The notes under the pieces are model-generated. The model was not told where the DNA came from. It did not search any database and worked only from the letters and a program-made list of their open reading frames with translations. The position numbers and the translations under genes were made by a program. From Ensifer adhaerens (GTDB lineage: Bacteria > Pseudomonadota > Alphaproteobacteria > Rhizobiales > Rhizobiaceae), in assembly GCF_002007205.1 (NCBI RefSeq), contig NZ_LAZS01000005.1, positions 620,001 to 684,000 on the forward strand: 64,000 bases of DNA. Reading direction: 5' to 3'. Within the stretch, counting starts at the first letter, position 1; each line of letters begins with the position of its first letter. This document shows positions 8,376-15,446 of the stretch, one piece after another.

Positions 8376-8534
8376 ATGTCCTCCCGTTTGGTCTTCTCAC
8401 TGTTTCTGGTCGCCCTGTCGGTTGTTCTTGTCTGGGCCTTCAGGCCAGCTCAGGGCAATGCGGGTGGTCGCCCCGCCATGCCGCATGTGGCTGAGCAAGG
8501 GCAGGTGGTGAACCCCGATTGTGGGCTGGGTTGA
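8376..8534 (+). CDS. Small secreted or membrane-anchored protein (52 aa)
   Basis: A 52-residue frame starting MSSRLVFSLFLVALSVVLVW, which is a positively charged N-terminus and a hydrophobic segment that can act as signal peptide or anchor. A short polar tail with one Cys near the end follows. The AAGGAGAG ribosome site is well placed before the ATG at 8376. Its TGA overlaps the ATG of the next gene (8532-8536, TGATG), indicating translational coupling. The family is not recognised. Confidence 0.55.
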   Translation: MSSRLVFSLFLVALSVVLVWAFRPAQGNAGGRPAMPHVAEQGQVVNPDCGLG

Positions 8535-8755
8535 TGGCAACGCTACGGTACGGTCTCAAGGTCGAAGCCAACAATGTCTGGGCGGTGATCGATGTCTTCA
8601 CCGGACAAACGGTTGTTCTTGACGGTTGCCTGATGTCGAACCTGCCGCGCGATGAAGCGGACGATCTTCTTGATCTTCTCAATCTCAAGGACGGCATCCG
8701 CAGGGGCACGATCAAGGTTCCGCGCCGGCCGCCGGAAGATGAAGGCAAGGGCTAG
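8534..8755 (+). CDS. Hypothetical small protein (73 aa)
   Basis: A 73-residue soluble frame beginning MATLRYGLKVEANNVWAVID, with a helical acidic segment DEADDLLDLLNLKDGI and a basic Pro-rich tail. The ATG overlaps the upstream stop as TGATG; another in-frame ATG lies 15 bases earlier (8519). I cannot assign it to a family. Coupling to the previous gene supports translation. Confidence 0.55.
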   Translation: MATLRYGLKVEANNVWAVIDVFTGQTVVLDGCLMSNLPRDEADDLLDLLNLKDGIRRGTIKVPRRPPEDEGKG

Positions 8756-8869
8756 ATTGTACGGACTGGACATCCGATGGTTGGCTCAACCGGACGGGGC
8801 AGCCCTTTCGCCATACCGCCTGGTTCCTGGCGGCAAGTGTGGCCTCGACAAAGTGCGCGGCACGCGACG

Positions 8870-9145
8870 CTATTTCATGTAGGCGCGCACCACGTCCACC
8901 AGCTCTGCCGCTGCTTCGTCCCGGTCCTTCTGCGACAGGTCGGCGGCGGCCAGATGCATGTGGATGTGATCTTCGACCACTTCCGCCATCAGCCCGTTGA
9001 CCGCGCCGCGGATGCCGGCGATCACCTGCATGACCTCGGCGCAGCCCTTCTCTTCCTCCAGCATCCGCTCGACCGCCTCCATCTGGCCGCGCAGCCGCCG
9101 GACCCGGTTGATGAGCTTCTGCTTCTCGCGGATGGTATGGGTCAT
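8870..9145 (-). CDS. dmeR: CsoR/RcnR-family metal-sensing repressor (DmeR-like)
   Basis: A 91-residue all-helical repressor of the CsoR/RcnR/FrmR group. The nickel/cobalt-sensing ligand set of RcnR is present: His3, Cys35 (EEKGCAEV), His60 and His64 (DHIHMH), with His62 as an extra. These residues favour Co/Ni over copper or formaldehyde sensing. It lies 27 bp downstream of a DmeF-type cation-efflux gene on the same strand, so it is probably cotranscribed and autoregulated through the palindrome at 10180-10202. In Rhizobium leguminosarum the dmeRF pair controls Co/Ni tolerance (established knowledge). The gene order here is the reverse, efflux gene first. Confidence 0.85.
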   Translation of the reverse strand: MTHTIREKQKLINRVRRLRGQMEAVERMLEEEKGCAEVMQVIAGIRGAVNGLMAEVVEDHIHMHLAAADLSQKDRDEAAAELVDVVRAYMK

Positions 9146-9172
9146 CGCAAACTCCGGTTTCGGGCGCCGTCG

Positions 9173-10162
9173 CTATGCGGCCCTTGGTTCCACCTCGACG
9201 GTCACATGCGACAAATCGTGAATGGCGGCAAGCTTCTCGCGATAATAGGACGGAGCGCGCGGGTTGTCGGCGACGATCGAGACGATCGCGCCGTGGTGGC
9301 CCGGCCCAAGCTGCCAGACGTGCAGATCGACGATTTCGGCGTCTTCCTTCGCGACGATTTCGCCGATCTCCTCGGGCAGGTCTTCGCCATCAGGAATGTA
9401 GTCCAAAAGGGTTGCGCCGGTGTCGCGGATGAGGCCTAAGGACCAGCGCGCAATGACGATGGCGCCGACGATTCCCATGGCGGGATCAAGCCACAGCCAG
9501 CCATAGATCGCGCCAAGGCCAAGGGCGACAATGGCGAGGACCGAGGTCAGTGCGTCGGCAAGCACGTGCAGATAGGCGGCGCGCAGGTTGCGATCCTGCC
9601 CGCCATGCTGGCCCTGTTGGTGTCCGTGATGATGCCCATGGTGATCGTGATGGTGGCTGTGATCGTCCTTCAAGAGCCAGGCGCAGACGAGATTGACGAT
9701 GAGGCCGGCAACGGCAACGAGGATGGCCTCTCTGAAATCGATCGTGACCGGAGCGTTGAGGCGGCGCAAGCTTTCCCAGCAGATCAAGAGTGCGATGAGC
9801 GCGAGCACGATGGCGCTGGAGAAGCCCGCGAGGTCGCCGAGTTTTCCGGTGCCGAAGGTGAAACGGCGATTGTTCGAGTGCTTGCGCGCATAGAGATAGG
9901 CAAGCGCTGCGATGAGCATCGCGGCCGCATGGGTCGACATGTGCCAGCCATCGGCGATGAGCGCCATCGAACCGAAGATCTGTCCGGCCGCGATCTCTAT
10001 TACCATCATCGTCGCGGTGACGGCGATGACGATCCAGGTCCGCCGCTCGTTGCGCTCGTGATTGCCGCCGAGGAAGACATGATCATGGTGCGCCATAAGC
10101 ACGCGTCCGTCGTCACGCGCATGCCCGTGATGATGATGGTGGTCGTGGTGGTGATTGCCCAT
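9173..10162 (-). CDS. dmeF: Cation diffusion facilitator, Co/Ni efflux (DmeF-like)
   Basis: A 329-residue inner-membrane CDF exporter. The N-terminus is extremely His-rich (MGNHHHDHHHHHGHARDD) and a second His cluster lies in the cytoplasmic loop (DDHSHHHDHHGHHHGH, about residues 170-185), both typical of DmeF. Metal-site residues of TM2 and TM5 appear as ALIADGWHMSTHA and HVLADALTSVLA (the HxxxD pattern). Six transmembrane helices precede a C-terminal cytoplasmic metal-binding-like domain with VDLHVWQLGPGHHG. Export of Co2+ and Ni2+ driven by protons is the family role. Cobalt handling beside B12-dependent genes is fitting. A DmeR-type operator lies just upstream. Confidence 0.88.
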   Translation of the reverse strand: MGNHHHDHHHHHGHARDDGRVLMAHHDHVFLGGNHERNERRTWIVIAVTATMMVIEIAAGQIFGSMALIADGWHMSTHAAAMLIAALAYLYARKHSNNRRFTFGTGKLGDLAGFSSAIVLALIALLICWESLRRLNAPVTIDFREAILVAVAGLIVNLVCAWLLKDDHSHHHDHHGHHHGHQQGQHGGQDRNLRAAYLHVLADALTSVLAIVALGLGAIYGWLWLDPAMGIVGAIVIARWSLGLIRDTGATLLDYIPDGEDLPEEIGEIVAKEDAEIVDLHVWQLGPGHHGAIVSIVADNPRAPSYYREKLAAIHDLSHVTVEVEPRAA

Positions 10163-10179
10163 GTCGATCTCTCCAATAT

Positions 10180-10202
10180 TATATAGGGGGGTACCCTATA
10201 TA
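10180..10202. promoter_or_regulatory. Probable DmeR operator upstream of dmeF
   Basis: A palindrome with 9-bp arms TATATAGGG and CCCTATATA separated by GGGTA, about 20 bp before the dmeF start. It has the G-tract plus AT-flanks expected for RcnR/FrmR-type operators. The AT-rich arms could also supply the -10 of the dmeF promoter, so repressor binding would block transcription directly. Confidence 0.7.
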
Positions 10203-10251
10203 ATGCGCGGGTGCAAGCGGGCTGGACTTCGATTGCAACTTACTGGAAGAC

Positions 10252-10286
10252 TTGAGTTGAGTTGAGTTGCGTTGCGTTGCGTTGGG
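10252..10286. repeat. Pentanucleotide tandem repeat next to a start codon
   Basis: Seven consecutive 5-bp units: TTGAG three times, TTGCG three times, TTGGG once. The tract ends eight bases before the GTG start proposed for the next gene and also contains in-frame TTG codons. Unit gain or loss would change spacing by 5 bp or shift any frame that starts within the tract. Confidence 0.85.
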
Positions 10287-10293
10287 GGCCTTG

Positions 10294-11001
10294 GTGGCGA
10301 ACAGTAATGCGTTGCGAGTGCAGCAGATCGCTGATGGTATAGAACACCCGTCTTTCCAGCGGTTCTATCGTTTTTTCGTTGGATGGGGGACGTTGCCGTT
10401 AACCTACGGCCCCTATGTTTTCTTTCTGATGCTGCCGCGTCGCTGGTTCGACTTTGAAGGCCCCAAGAACATGATGACGGTGCTGCCGAAATTCTGGTTC
10501 GAGGCGAGAAACTTCAAAGCAAAGTTTCCCTTTGAAGACATTCACTTCTATTTTGCCGCCAACCTCTTCGCTTATCTCGTCGTTTGCGCCACATCCATAG
10601 CCGTCGCTGTGCGCTGCTACCGTGTGGGACGACGATACCCGTTCACGCTGGCGCAGTCGCAACCCTGGAACCCGTATCGACACTTCGGTCTGCCGATGTT
10701 GGTTTCAGTGCTATGGATTGCCTTTGTCCCGATGCCGGTCGGCTGGGACTCGACTGGCGTCAAGGGCAATCCTTTCGAAAATCCTGTCCTTCTGCCGGTC
10801 TACAATCTCGCGGGCGCTGGAGTGTTGCTGACCATAGGCGCGGCTGCCGGCCTGTGGCTCGGGCGTGAGCGTGCTCGGCGAGAGGTGGACCGGCAAAGGC
10901 CACCAAGACGGATGATTTCTATTTGCCTAGATGGAGAGCATCATTCGGAACGAATGCCGCCGCGCAAGGCTGGGCTCGATGGCTCAAGCCCGCTCGAGTG
11001 A
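10294..11001 (+). CDS. Hypothetical membrane protein
   Basis: A frame of about 235 residues with three hydrophobic segments, roughly at residues 30-48 (LTYGPYVFFLML), 90-107 (FYFAANLFAYLVVCA) and 138-155 (LPMLVSVLWIAFVPMP), plus a fourth near 175-195. The start is uncertain; GTG at 10294 after a G-rich stretch is used, while TTG codons inside the upstream tandem repeat could also initiate. Codon use and GC are lower than in neighbours. It overlaps the convergent DUF1638 gene by 18 bp. No family is recognised, and it could be a recently acquired gene. Confidence 0.5.
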   Translation: MANSNALRVQQIADGIEHPSFQRFYRFFVGWGTLPLTYGPYVFFLMLPRRWFDFEGPKNMMTVLPKFWFEARNFKAKFPFEDIHFYFAANLFAYLVVCATSIAVAVRCYRVGRRYPFTLAQSQPWNPYRHFGLPMLVSVLWIAFVPMPVGWDSTGVKGNPFENPVLLPVYNLAGAGVLLTIGAAAGLWLGRERARREVDRQRPPRRMISICLDGEHHSERMPPRKAGLDGSSPLE

Positions 11002-11604
11002 AGTTGTCAGGTCGCCATAACCGGTAAAGCGATACTCGTATTCGAGGCCGAGCCGCTCCGCCGCCTTCTTCGCCTTCTCCTGCAAGCCCTCATCCTCCTG
11101 CTGCGAGAGATAGACGAGCTTGCGGTAGTGGCCGAAATACATGTCCCGGAGTTCCGGGTGCCGGTTAAGGCCGAGCGGTTCGATGACGAAGGCTTCGAAT
11201 TGGCGGGCGAGGAAGTCGGTCAGGAAGAAGGCGGTGATGTCGTCGTCCCAGCGGCGGGCGAAGTCCTCGTTGCCGGCAAAGAAGGAATAACAGTGCGGAC
11301 CGGGGATACGCTCGACCTTTTCCTCCTCGAGCAGCCGGTCGAGATGGCCGCCGGTGCCGCAGTCGGCATAGGCGACGAAGATACGCTCGAAACCTTGCGC
11401 CCGCGCCTTGGCGATCGCGTCGCGAATGCCCGGCGTGATCTTGTCAGGCGTGTTGTGCCAGATGGCGGGCAGACAGTTGAGGTCGATATGGTCGAGCCCG
11501 TTCGCTTCGCAGATCGCCAGAATTTCACGGGCGATGGCGCCGCAACCGATCACGTGAACTTTTTTCGGTTGTGCACGTTCTATTGCGGGCGATACTTTTT
11601 CCAT
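10984..11604 (-). CDS. DUF1638 protein of the corrinoid methyltransferase cluster
   Basis: A 206-residue DUF1638 protein. The conserved N-terminal strand is KKVHVIGCGAIAREILAI, followed by HIDLNCLPAIWHNTPDKI and FVAYADCGTGGHLDRLL, which together place conserved Cys and His residues in a Rossmann-like domain. DUF1638 genes are regularly found with MttB-family methyltransferases and corrinoid proteins, so a role in cofactor loading or methyl transfer is plausible. No activity is established. It is read towards the convergent gene at 10294 and is separated from the corrinoid gene by an entericidin-like gene on the other strand. Confidence 0.85.
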   Translation of the reverse strand: MEKVSPAIERAQPKKVHVIGCGAIAREILAICEANGLDHIDLNCLPAIWHNTPDKITPGIRDAIAKARAQGFERIFVAYADCGTGGHLDRLLEEEKVERIPGPHCYSFFAGNEDFARRWDDDITAFFLTDFLARQFEAFVIEPLGLNRHPELRDMYFGHYRKLVYLSQQEDEGLQEKAKKAAERLGLEYEYRFTGYGDLTTSLERA

Positions 11605-11643
11605 CTTGATTCCATGTGGCTATCAGCGGGAAGGACCCTGACC

Positions 11644-11802
11644 ATGACAGTAAAGACCCTTGCAACCGTCGGCGCCGTTCTCGTCGCCCTTTCGACGCTT
11701 ACCGCCTGCGGCAACACCATCCGCGGGATCGGACAGGATACCGCAAACACGGTCAACGCGACACAGTCGGCCGGCAAGAAGGTGGCAAACTCCGTCAACT
11801 AA
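11644..11802 (+). CDS. Entericidin A/B family lipoprotein
   Basis: A 52-residue lipoprotein. The signal peptide MTVKTLATVGAVLVALSTL leads to the lipobox LTAC, with the mature part starting CGNTIRGIGQDTANTVN. This is the entericidin pattern (short amphipathic lipoprotein, KKVANSVN tail). Entericidins in E. coli act in an antidote/toxin pair in stationary phase; in rhizobia they are common and mostly uncharacterised. It has its own GGAAGG ribosome site and is followed by a bidirectional terminator. Confidence 0.85.
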   Translation: MTVKTLATVGAVLVALSTLTACGNTIRGIGQDTANTVNATQSAGKKVANSVN

Positions 11803-11839
11803 CCCGGCAAACCTGCCAGGCACGCTCGCCAGACATAGG

Positions 11840-11876
11840 AAAGCCGGCCGCGGATTTCACCCACGCGGCCGGCTTT
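11840..11876. terminator. Bidirectional terminator between convergent genes
   Basis: A perfect 13-bp inverted repeat (AAAGCCGGCCGCG facing CGCGGCCGGCTTT) with an 11-nt loop, ending in a T-run on the plus strand and an A-run at the other side. It lies between the entericidin gene and the convergent corrinoid-protein gene and can stop transcription from both. Confidence 0.85.
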
Positions 11877-11898
11877 GTCATTTCGGATTGTCCGAAGC

Positions 11899-12594
11899 TC
11901 AGCCGGCCAGGCGGTTGTGCTTGCGCTTCATGAAGTCCTTGGCGGTTTCGACGGCAATCGCCGCATCGCGGCAATAGGCGTCGGCGCCGACGGCCTTGCC
12001 GAATTCCTCGTTGAGCGGCGCACCGCCGACGAGAACGACGTAGTCGTCGCGCATGCCCTTTTCCTTCATCGTGTCGATCACGACCTTCATGTAGGGCATG
12101 GTGGTGGTCAGAAGCGCCGACATGCCGAGAATGTCCGGCTGCTCGCGCTCGATCGCTTCCAGGTAGTTTTCGACCGGGTTGTTGATGCCGAGGTCGACGA
12201 CGTCGAAGCCCGCACCTTCCATCATCATGCCGACGAGGTTCTTGCCGATGTCGTGGATGTCGCCCTTGACGGTGCCGATCACCATCTTGCCGAGCTTCGG
12301 CGCGCCGGTTTCGGCAAGCAGCGGACGCAGGATGGTCATGCCGGCCTTCATCGCGTTGGCCGACAAAAGCACTTCCGGCACGAACAGGATGCCGTCGCGG
12401 AAGTCGATGCCGACGATGCGCATGCCTTCGACCAGCGCCTGGGTCAGCACATCGTAAGGCGTCCAGCCGCGCTTGAGCAGGATGTTGGTCCCGTCCTCGA
12501 TTTCCTCCTTCAGGCCGTCATAGAGGTCGTCGTGCATCTGCTGCACGAGTTCTTCGTCGGAAAGGTCCTCGAGAATGATTTCATCGTCTGCCAT
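11899..12594 (-). CDS. Corrinoid (B12-binding) methyl-carrier protein
   Basis: A 231-residue protein of the MtmC/MtbC/MttC/MtgC type that carries the methyl group on cobalt. A four-helix cap (residues about 10-95, DDEIILEDLSDEEL onward) precedes the B12 Rossmann domain. The lower-axial ligand motif D-x-H-x-x-G is seen as GDIHDIGKN near residue 110. GMSALLTTTM near residue 157 and VLVGGAPLN near residue 187 are the SxL and GG elements. The start at 12594 has a GAGGAA site. It is divergent from the MttB-like gene across a 336-bp region, so the pair can share control. Its partners here are probably the methyltransferase at 12.9 kb, the MtrH-type enzyme and the activase. Confidence 0.92.
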   Translation of the reverse strand: MADDEIILEDLSDEELVQQMHDDLYDGLKEEIEDGTNILLKRGWTPYDVLTQALVEGMRIVGIDFRDGILFVPEVLLSANAMKAGMTILRPLLAETGAPKLGKMVIGTVKGDIHDIGKNLVGMMMEGAGFDVVDLGINNPVENYLEAIEREQPDILGMSALLTTTMPYMKVVIDTMKEKGMRDDYVVLVGGAPLNEEFGKAVGADAYCRDAAIAVETAKDFMKRKHNRLAG

Positions 12595-12742
12595 ATTGGG
12601 GTTCCTCGGTTCCTGGCACGGTCGCGCGAAATTTTCGGACGCGTCCATTCATCCATAGCGGTCGACAGCTAAAAATCTGTTTTCGAAAGCGACGTCGCAT
12701 ATGACAAAAAGCGACGGCGGGGCGGCTTCTTTTGGCCCCTGC

Positions 12743-12764
12743 ATATTGTTAACAAAAACAATAT
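12743..12764. promoter_or_regulatory. Candidate operator between corrinoid and MttB-like genes
   Basis: An inverted repeat with 8-bp perfect arms ATATTGTT and AACAATAT separated by 6 bp, in an AT-rich patch of the 336-bp region between the divergent genes (12595-12930). It is 149 bp from one start and 167 bp from the other. The regulator is unknown. The rest of this intergenic region shows no gene. Confidence 0.4.
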
Positions 12765-12930
12765 ATTCGCGCCACGCGGTTTTTGTCGTCCCGTGGTCGC
12801 TTCTCGGTAGTGTTCGAGTTGCGCCATGCCTTGGCGCATTGAGACCCGCAAGGCCCCCGATGCTTGGTAGCATTAAGGTCAAATGATGCTTGAAGGCGCA
12901 AAAAGTGATGCGCGGGAGAGGAAAGAGCGA

Positions 12931-14505
12931 ATGAGCGACGTGACAGATCAGGGCGCGGTTGAGGGCGGCGGTCGCCGCGCACGCGGCGAGGGCCGGGGAG
13001 CAGCGGCAAGGCGCGCATCGCGCACCGGCGGCGGCCCGGGGCCGTCTCTGCCCTATATCCAGCGCAAGATTCGCGAATACGAAGTCCTCGACGAGGAAGG
13101 CCTGCAGCTGATCGAGCGCAATGCCGATACGATCCTGGAGGAAATCGGCATCGAGTTCCGTGACGATGCCGAGGCGCTGGAACTGTGGAAGCAGGCGGGT
13201 GCCGACGTGCGCGGCCAGCGCGTGCATTTCCCTAAGGGACTCTGCCGCGAACTTCTGAAGACGGCGCCGTCCGAATTCACCTGGCATGCCCGCAATCCGG
13301 AGCGCAGCGCCCAGGTCGGCGGCAAGGCGACGATCTTTGCCCCGGTCTACGGCCCGCCCTTCGTGCGCGATCTGGAAGGCAATCGCCGCTATGCGACAAT
13401 CGAGGATTTCCGCAACTTCGTGAAGCTCGCCTATATGGCGCCGTCGATGCATTCGTCCGGCGGCACGGTCTGCGAGCCGGTCGACATCCCCGTCAACAAG
13501 CGCCACCTCGATATGGTCTACAGCCATATCAAATATTCCGACAAACCCTTCATGGGCTCGGTGACCGCGCCTGAGCGCGCGGAAGACACGATCGCCATGG
13601 CGAAGATCGTCTTTGGCGACGAGTTCGTCGAAAACAACTGCGTGACGCTCAACCTCATCAACGCCAACTCGCCGATGGTCTTCGACGAGACCATGGTGGG
13701 GGCGCTCAAGGTCTATGCCCGCCACAACCAGGCCTGCGTGCTGTCGCCCTTCATTCTCTCCGGCGCCATGAGCCCGGTGACGGTTGCCGGCACGCTGACG
13801 CAGATTCTGGCCGAAGTGCTTGCAGGCGCCTCCTTCACCCAGCTCATCCGCAAGGGTGCGCCGGTGCTGTTCGGCACCTTTGCCGCCTCGATCTCGATGC
13901 AGTCGGGCGCCCCGACCTTCGGCACGCCGGAGCCGTCGCTGGTCTCCTATGGCGCCGCCCAGCTTGCCCGTCGCCTGAAGCTTCCCTTCCGCACCGGCGG
14001 TTCGCTCTGCGGCTCCAAGGTGCCGGATGCCCAGGCGGCCCACGAATCGGCCAATACGATCAACATGACGCTGCTGGCCGGCACCAACTTCGTGCTGCAT
14101 GCGGCCGGCTGGCTCGAAGGCGGTCTGGTCTCGTCCTACGAGAAGTTCATGATCGACCAGGACCAGCTCGGCATGATGCAGAAGATGGCCGAAGGCGTGG
14201 ACCTCTCGGAAAACGCCCAGGCGCTCGACGCGATCCGCGAAGTCGGCCCGGGCAGCCACTATCTCGGCTGCGCCCATACCCAGGCCAATTTCCAGACGGC
14301 CTTCTACCGGTCGCCGCTTGCCGACAACAATTCCTTCGAACAGTGGGAAGTGGAAGGCGAAAAGCGCATCGAGCAGCGCGCCAATGCGCTCTGCCGCAGC
14401 TGGCTGGAGCACTACGAGGCGCCTTACCTCGATCCGGAGATCGACGAGAAGCTCAAGGCCTTTATCGCCAGCCGCAAGGATTCGATGCCGGACGCTTTCA
14501 CCTGA
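12931..14505 (+). CDS. MttB-family methyltransferase, non-pyrrolysine (betaine-type)
   Basis: A 524-residue protein of the trimethylamine methyltransferase (MttB) superfamily, which transfers a methyl group from a methylated amine to a corrinoid protein. The full-length frame has no in-frame TAG, so it lacks pyrrolysine like the glycine-betaine methyltransferase MtgB group. Family segments include YIQRKIREYEVLDEEGLQLI after a Gly/Arg-rich leader, FAPVYGPPFVRDLEGN, and SGGTVCEPVDIP. The leader (residues about 10-40) is low complexity. The start at 12931 follows GAGAGGAAAG. The substrate cannot be read from sequence; glycine betaine, proline betaine or carnitine are likely candidates given the nearby transporter and BHMT. 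Confidence 0.9.
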   Translation: MSDVTDQGAVEGGGRRARGEGRGAAARRASRTGGGPGPSLPYIQRKIREYEVLDEEGLQLIERNADTILEEIGIEFRDDAEALELWKQAGADVRGQRVHFPKGLCRELLKTAPSEFTWHARNPERSAQVGGKATIFAPVYGPPFVRDLEGNRRYATIEDFRNFVKLAYMAPSMHSSGGTVCEPVDIPVNKRHLDMVYSHIKYSDKPFMGSVTAPERAEDTIAMAKIVFGDEFVENNCVTLNLINANSPMVFDETMVGALKVYARHNQACVLSPFILSGAMSPVTVAGTLTQILAEVLAGASFTQLIRKGAPVLFGTFAASISMQSGAPTFGTPEPSLVSYGAAQLARRLKLPFRTGGSLCGSKVPDAQAAHESANTINMTLLAGTNFVLHAAGWLEGGLVSSYEKFMIDQDQLGMMQKMAEGVDLSENAQALDAIREVGPGSHYLGCAHTQANFQTAFYRSPLADNNSFEQWEVEGEKRIEQRANALCRSWLEHYEAPYLDPEIDEKLKAFIASRKDSMPDAFT

Positions 14506-14612
14506 AAGGGTCCCGAGCGAGCCAGGGAGCAAGGCGGCGCGGCGCAGGTGGCCGACATGATCCAGAAGGAGGTCTGGCGCCCGCATTACGAACACCAGGG
14601 GCCGAAACCGAA

Positions 14613-15317
14613 ATGACGGCGCCTTCCGCGACAGCGGACAAGATAATCGAAACGATCCGTGCGGCGCTGGCGCCGCACGGTCTTTTTTTGCGCGGAACCG
14701 TAAATTTCGCCTCCGGTGAGGCCGCACCGCTGCTCGTCGATGGCCGGCCGGCCACGAGCGTTGTACTGATCGGCAATATCGGCGGCTCGCTGTGGCAACC
14801 CTTTGACGCCTGGCGCCGGAGCCGCCCGGACCGCGGCGGAGCGGATCCGCTCGATCGCTGGTCGAAGGCTATCCTCCAGCCCTTGGCTGACGAACTTTGG
14901 GCCACCGCCTATTTCCCCTCCGATCCGCCGTGGCAGCCCTTCCAACAATGGGCGATGCGGGCCGAGCGGCTGAAGCCATCACCGCTTGGCATCCTCATCC
15001 ATCCGCGCCATGGCCTCTGGCACGGTTATCGCGGGGCACTCGCCTTCGACATCCCGCTTGGTCGAACCGGTGAGGCAGCCACCGAACATCCCTGCGACGG
15101 CTGCTCGGCAAAACCGTGCATCTCCGCCTGTCCGGCGCGCGCGCTTGCCGGGGAACGCTTCGACGTCACGCTCTGTCGCAGCCATCTGCGCGCGGATGCG
15201 GGCAGGGCAGCTTGCCTCGCAAATGGCTGTCTCTCGCGCGACGCCTGTCCCATCGGAGCCTCGCATCGCTATCCACCCGAACAGCTCAGCTTCCATATGG
15301 CGGCGCTTGAAGTGTGA
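14613..15317 (+). CDS. 4Fe-4S ferredoxin-like protein
   Basis: A 234-residue protein with a C-terminal Cys-rich domain: CDGCSAKPCISACPARAL near residue 160 and CLANGCLSRDACPIG near residue 205. These resemble two [4Fe-4S]-type motifs with irregular spacing, as in QueG-like and related rhizobial 'ferredoxin' proteins. The N-terminal 150 residues have a FLRGTVNF...VLIGNIGGSLWQPF pattern and no clear domain. It is 107 bp downstream of the MttB-like gene on the same strand and could be cotranscribed. A role as electron donor for corrinoid reactivation is possible but inferred only. Confidence 0.75.
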   Translation: MTAPSATADKIIETIRAALAPHGLFLRGTVNFASGEAAPLLVDGRPATSVVLIGNIGGSLWQPFDAWRRSRPDRGGADPLDRWSKAILQPLADELWATAYFPSDPPWQPFQQWAMRAERLKPSPLGILIHPRHGLWHGYRGALAFDIPLGRTGEAATEHPCDGCSAKPCISACPARALAGERFDVTLCRSHLRADAGRAACLANGCLSRDACPIGASHRYPPEQLSFHMAALEV

Positions 15318-15446
15318 TCGCCAGTCTCCACTCTGGCGCGCAAAGATGGTGCAAATCTCCAAAATGACTAAAATTGGAGGTGTCGTGGAAAGATAATATT
15401 ATCGAATTTATAACGATCTGGACGGCGTGGCGTTGGAGTCCATCGT

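Noticed and set aside
12931-14505. Possibility that the MttB-like gene encodes pyrrolysine
   Set aside because: The frame has no internal TAG and no pyl genes are present; it belongs to the non-pyrrolysine branch.
14506-14612. Short frame ending HYEHQGPKPK between the MttB-like and Fe-S genes
   Set aside because: It is only about 20 codons from its first ATG, has no recognised similarity, and overlaps the next gene's start; treated as spacer.
12649-14727. A 692-codon open frame on the minus strand
   Set aside because: It is entirely antisense to the MttB-family gene, is rich in His/Arg/Asp as expected for antisense of high-GC coding sequence, and has no recognisable domain.
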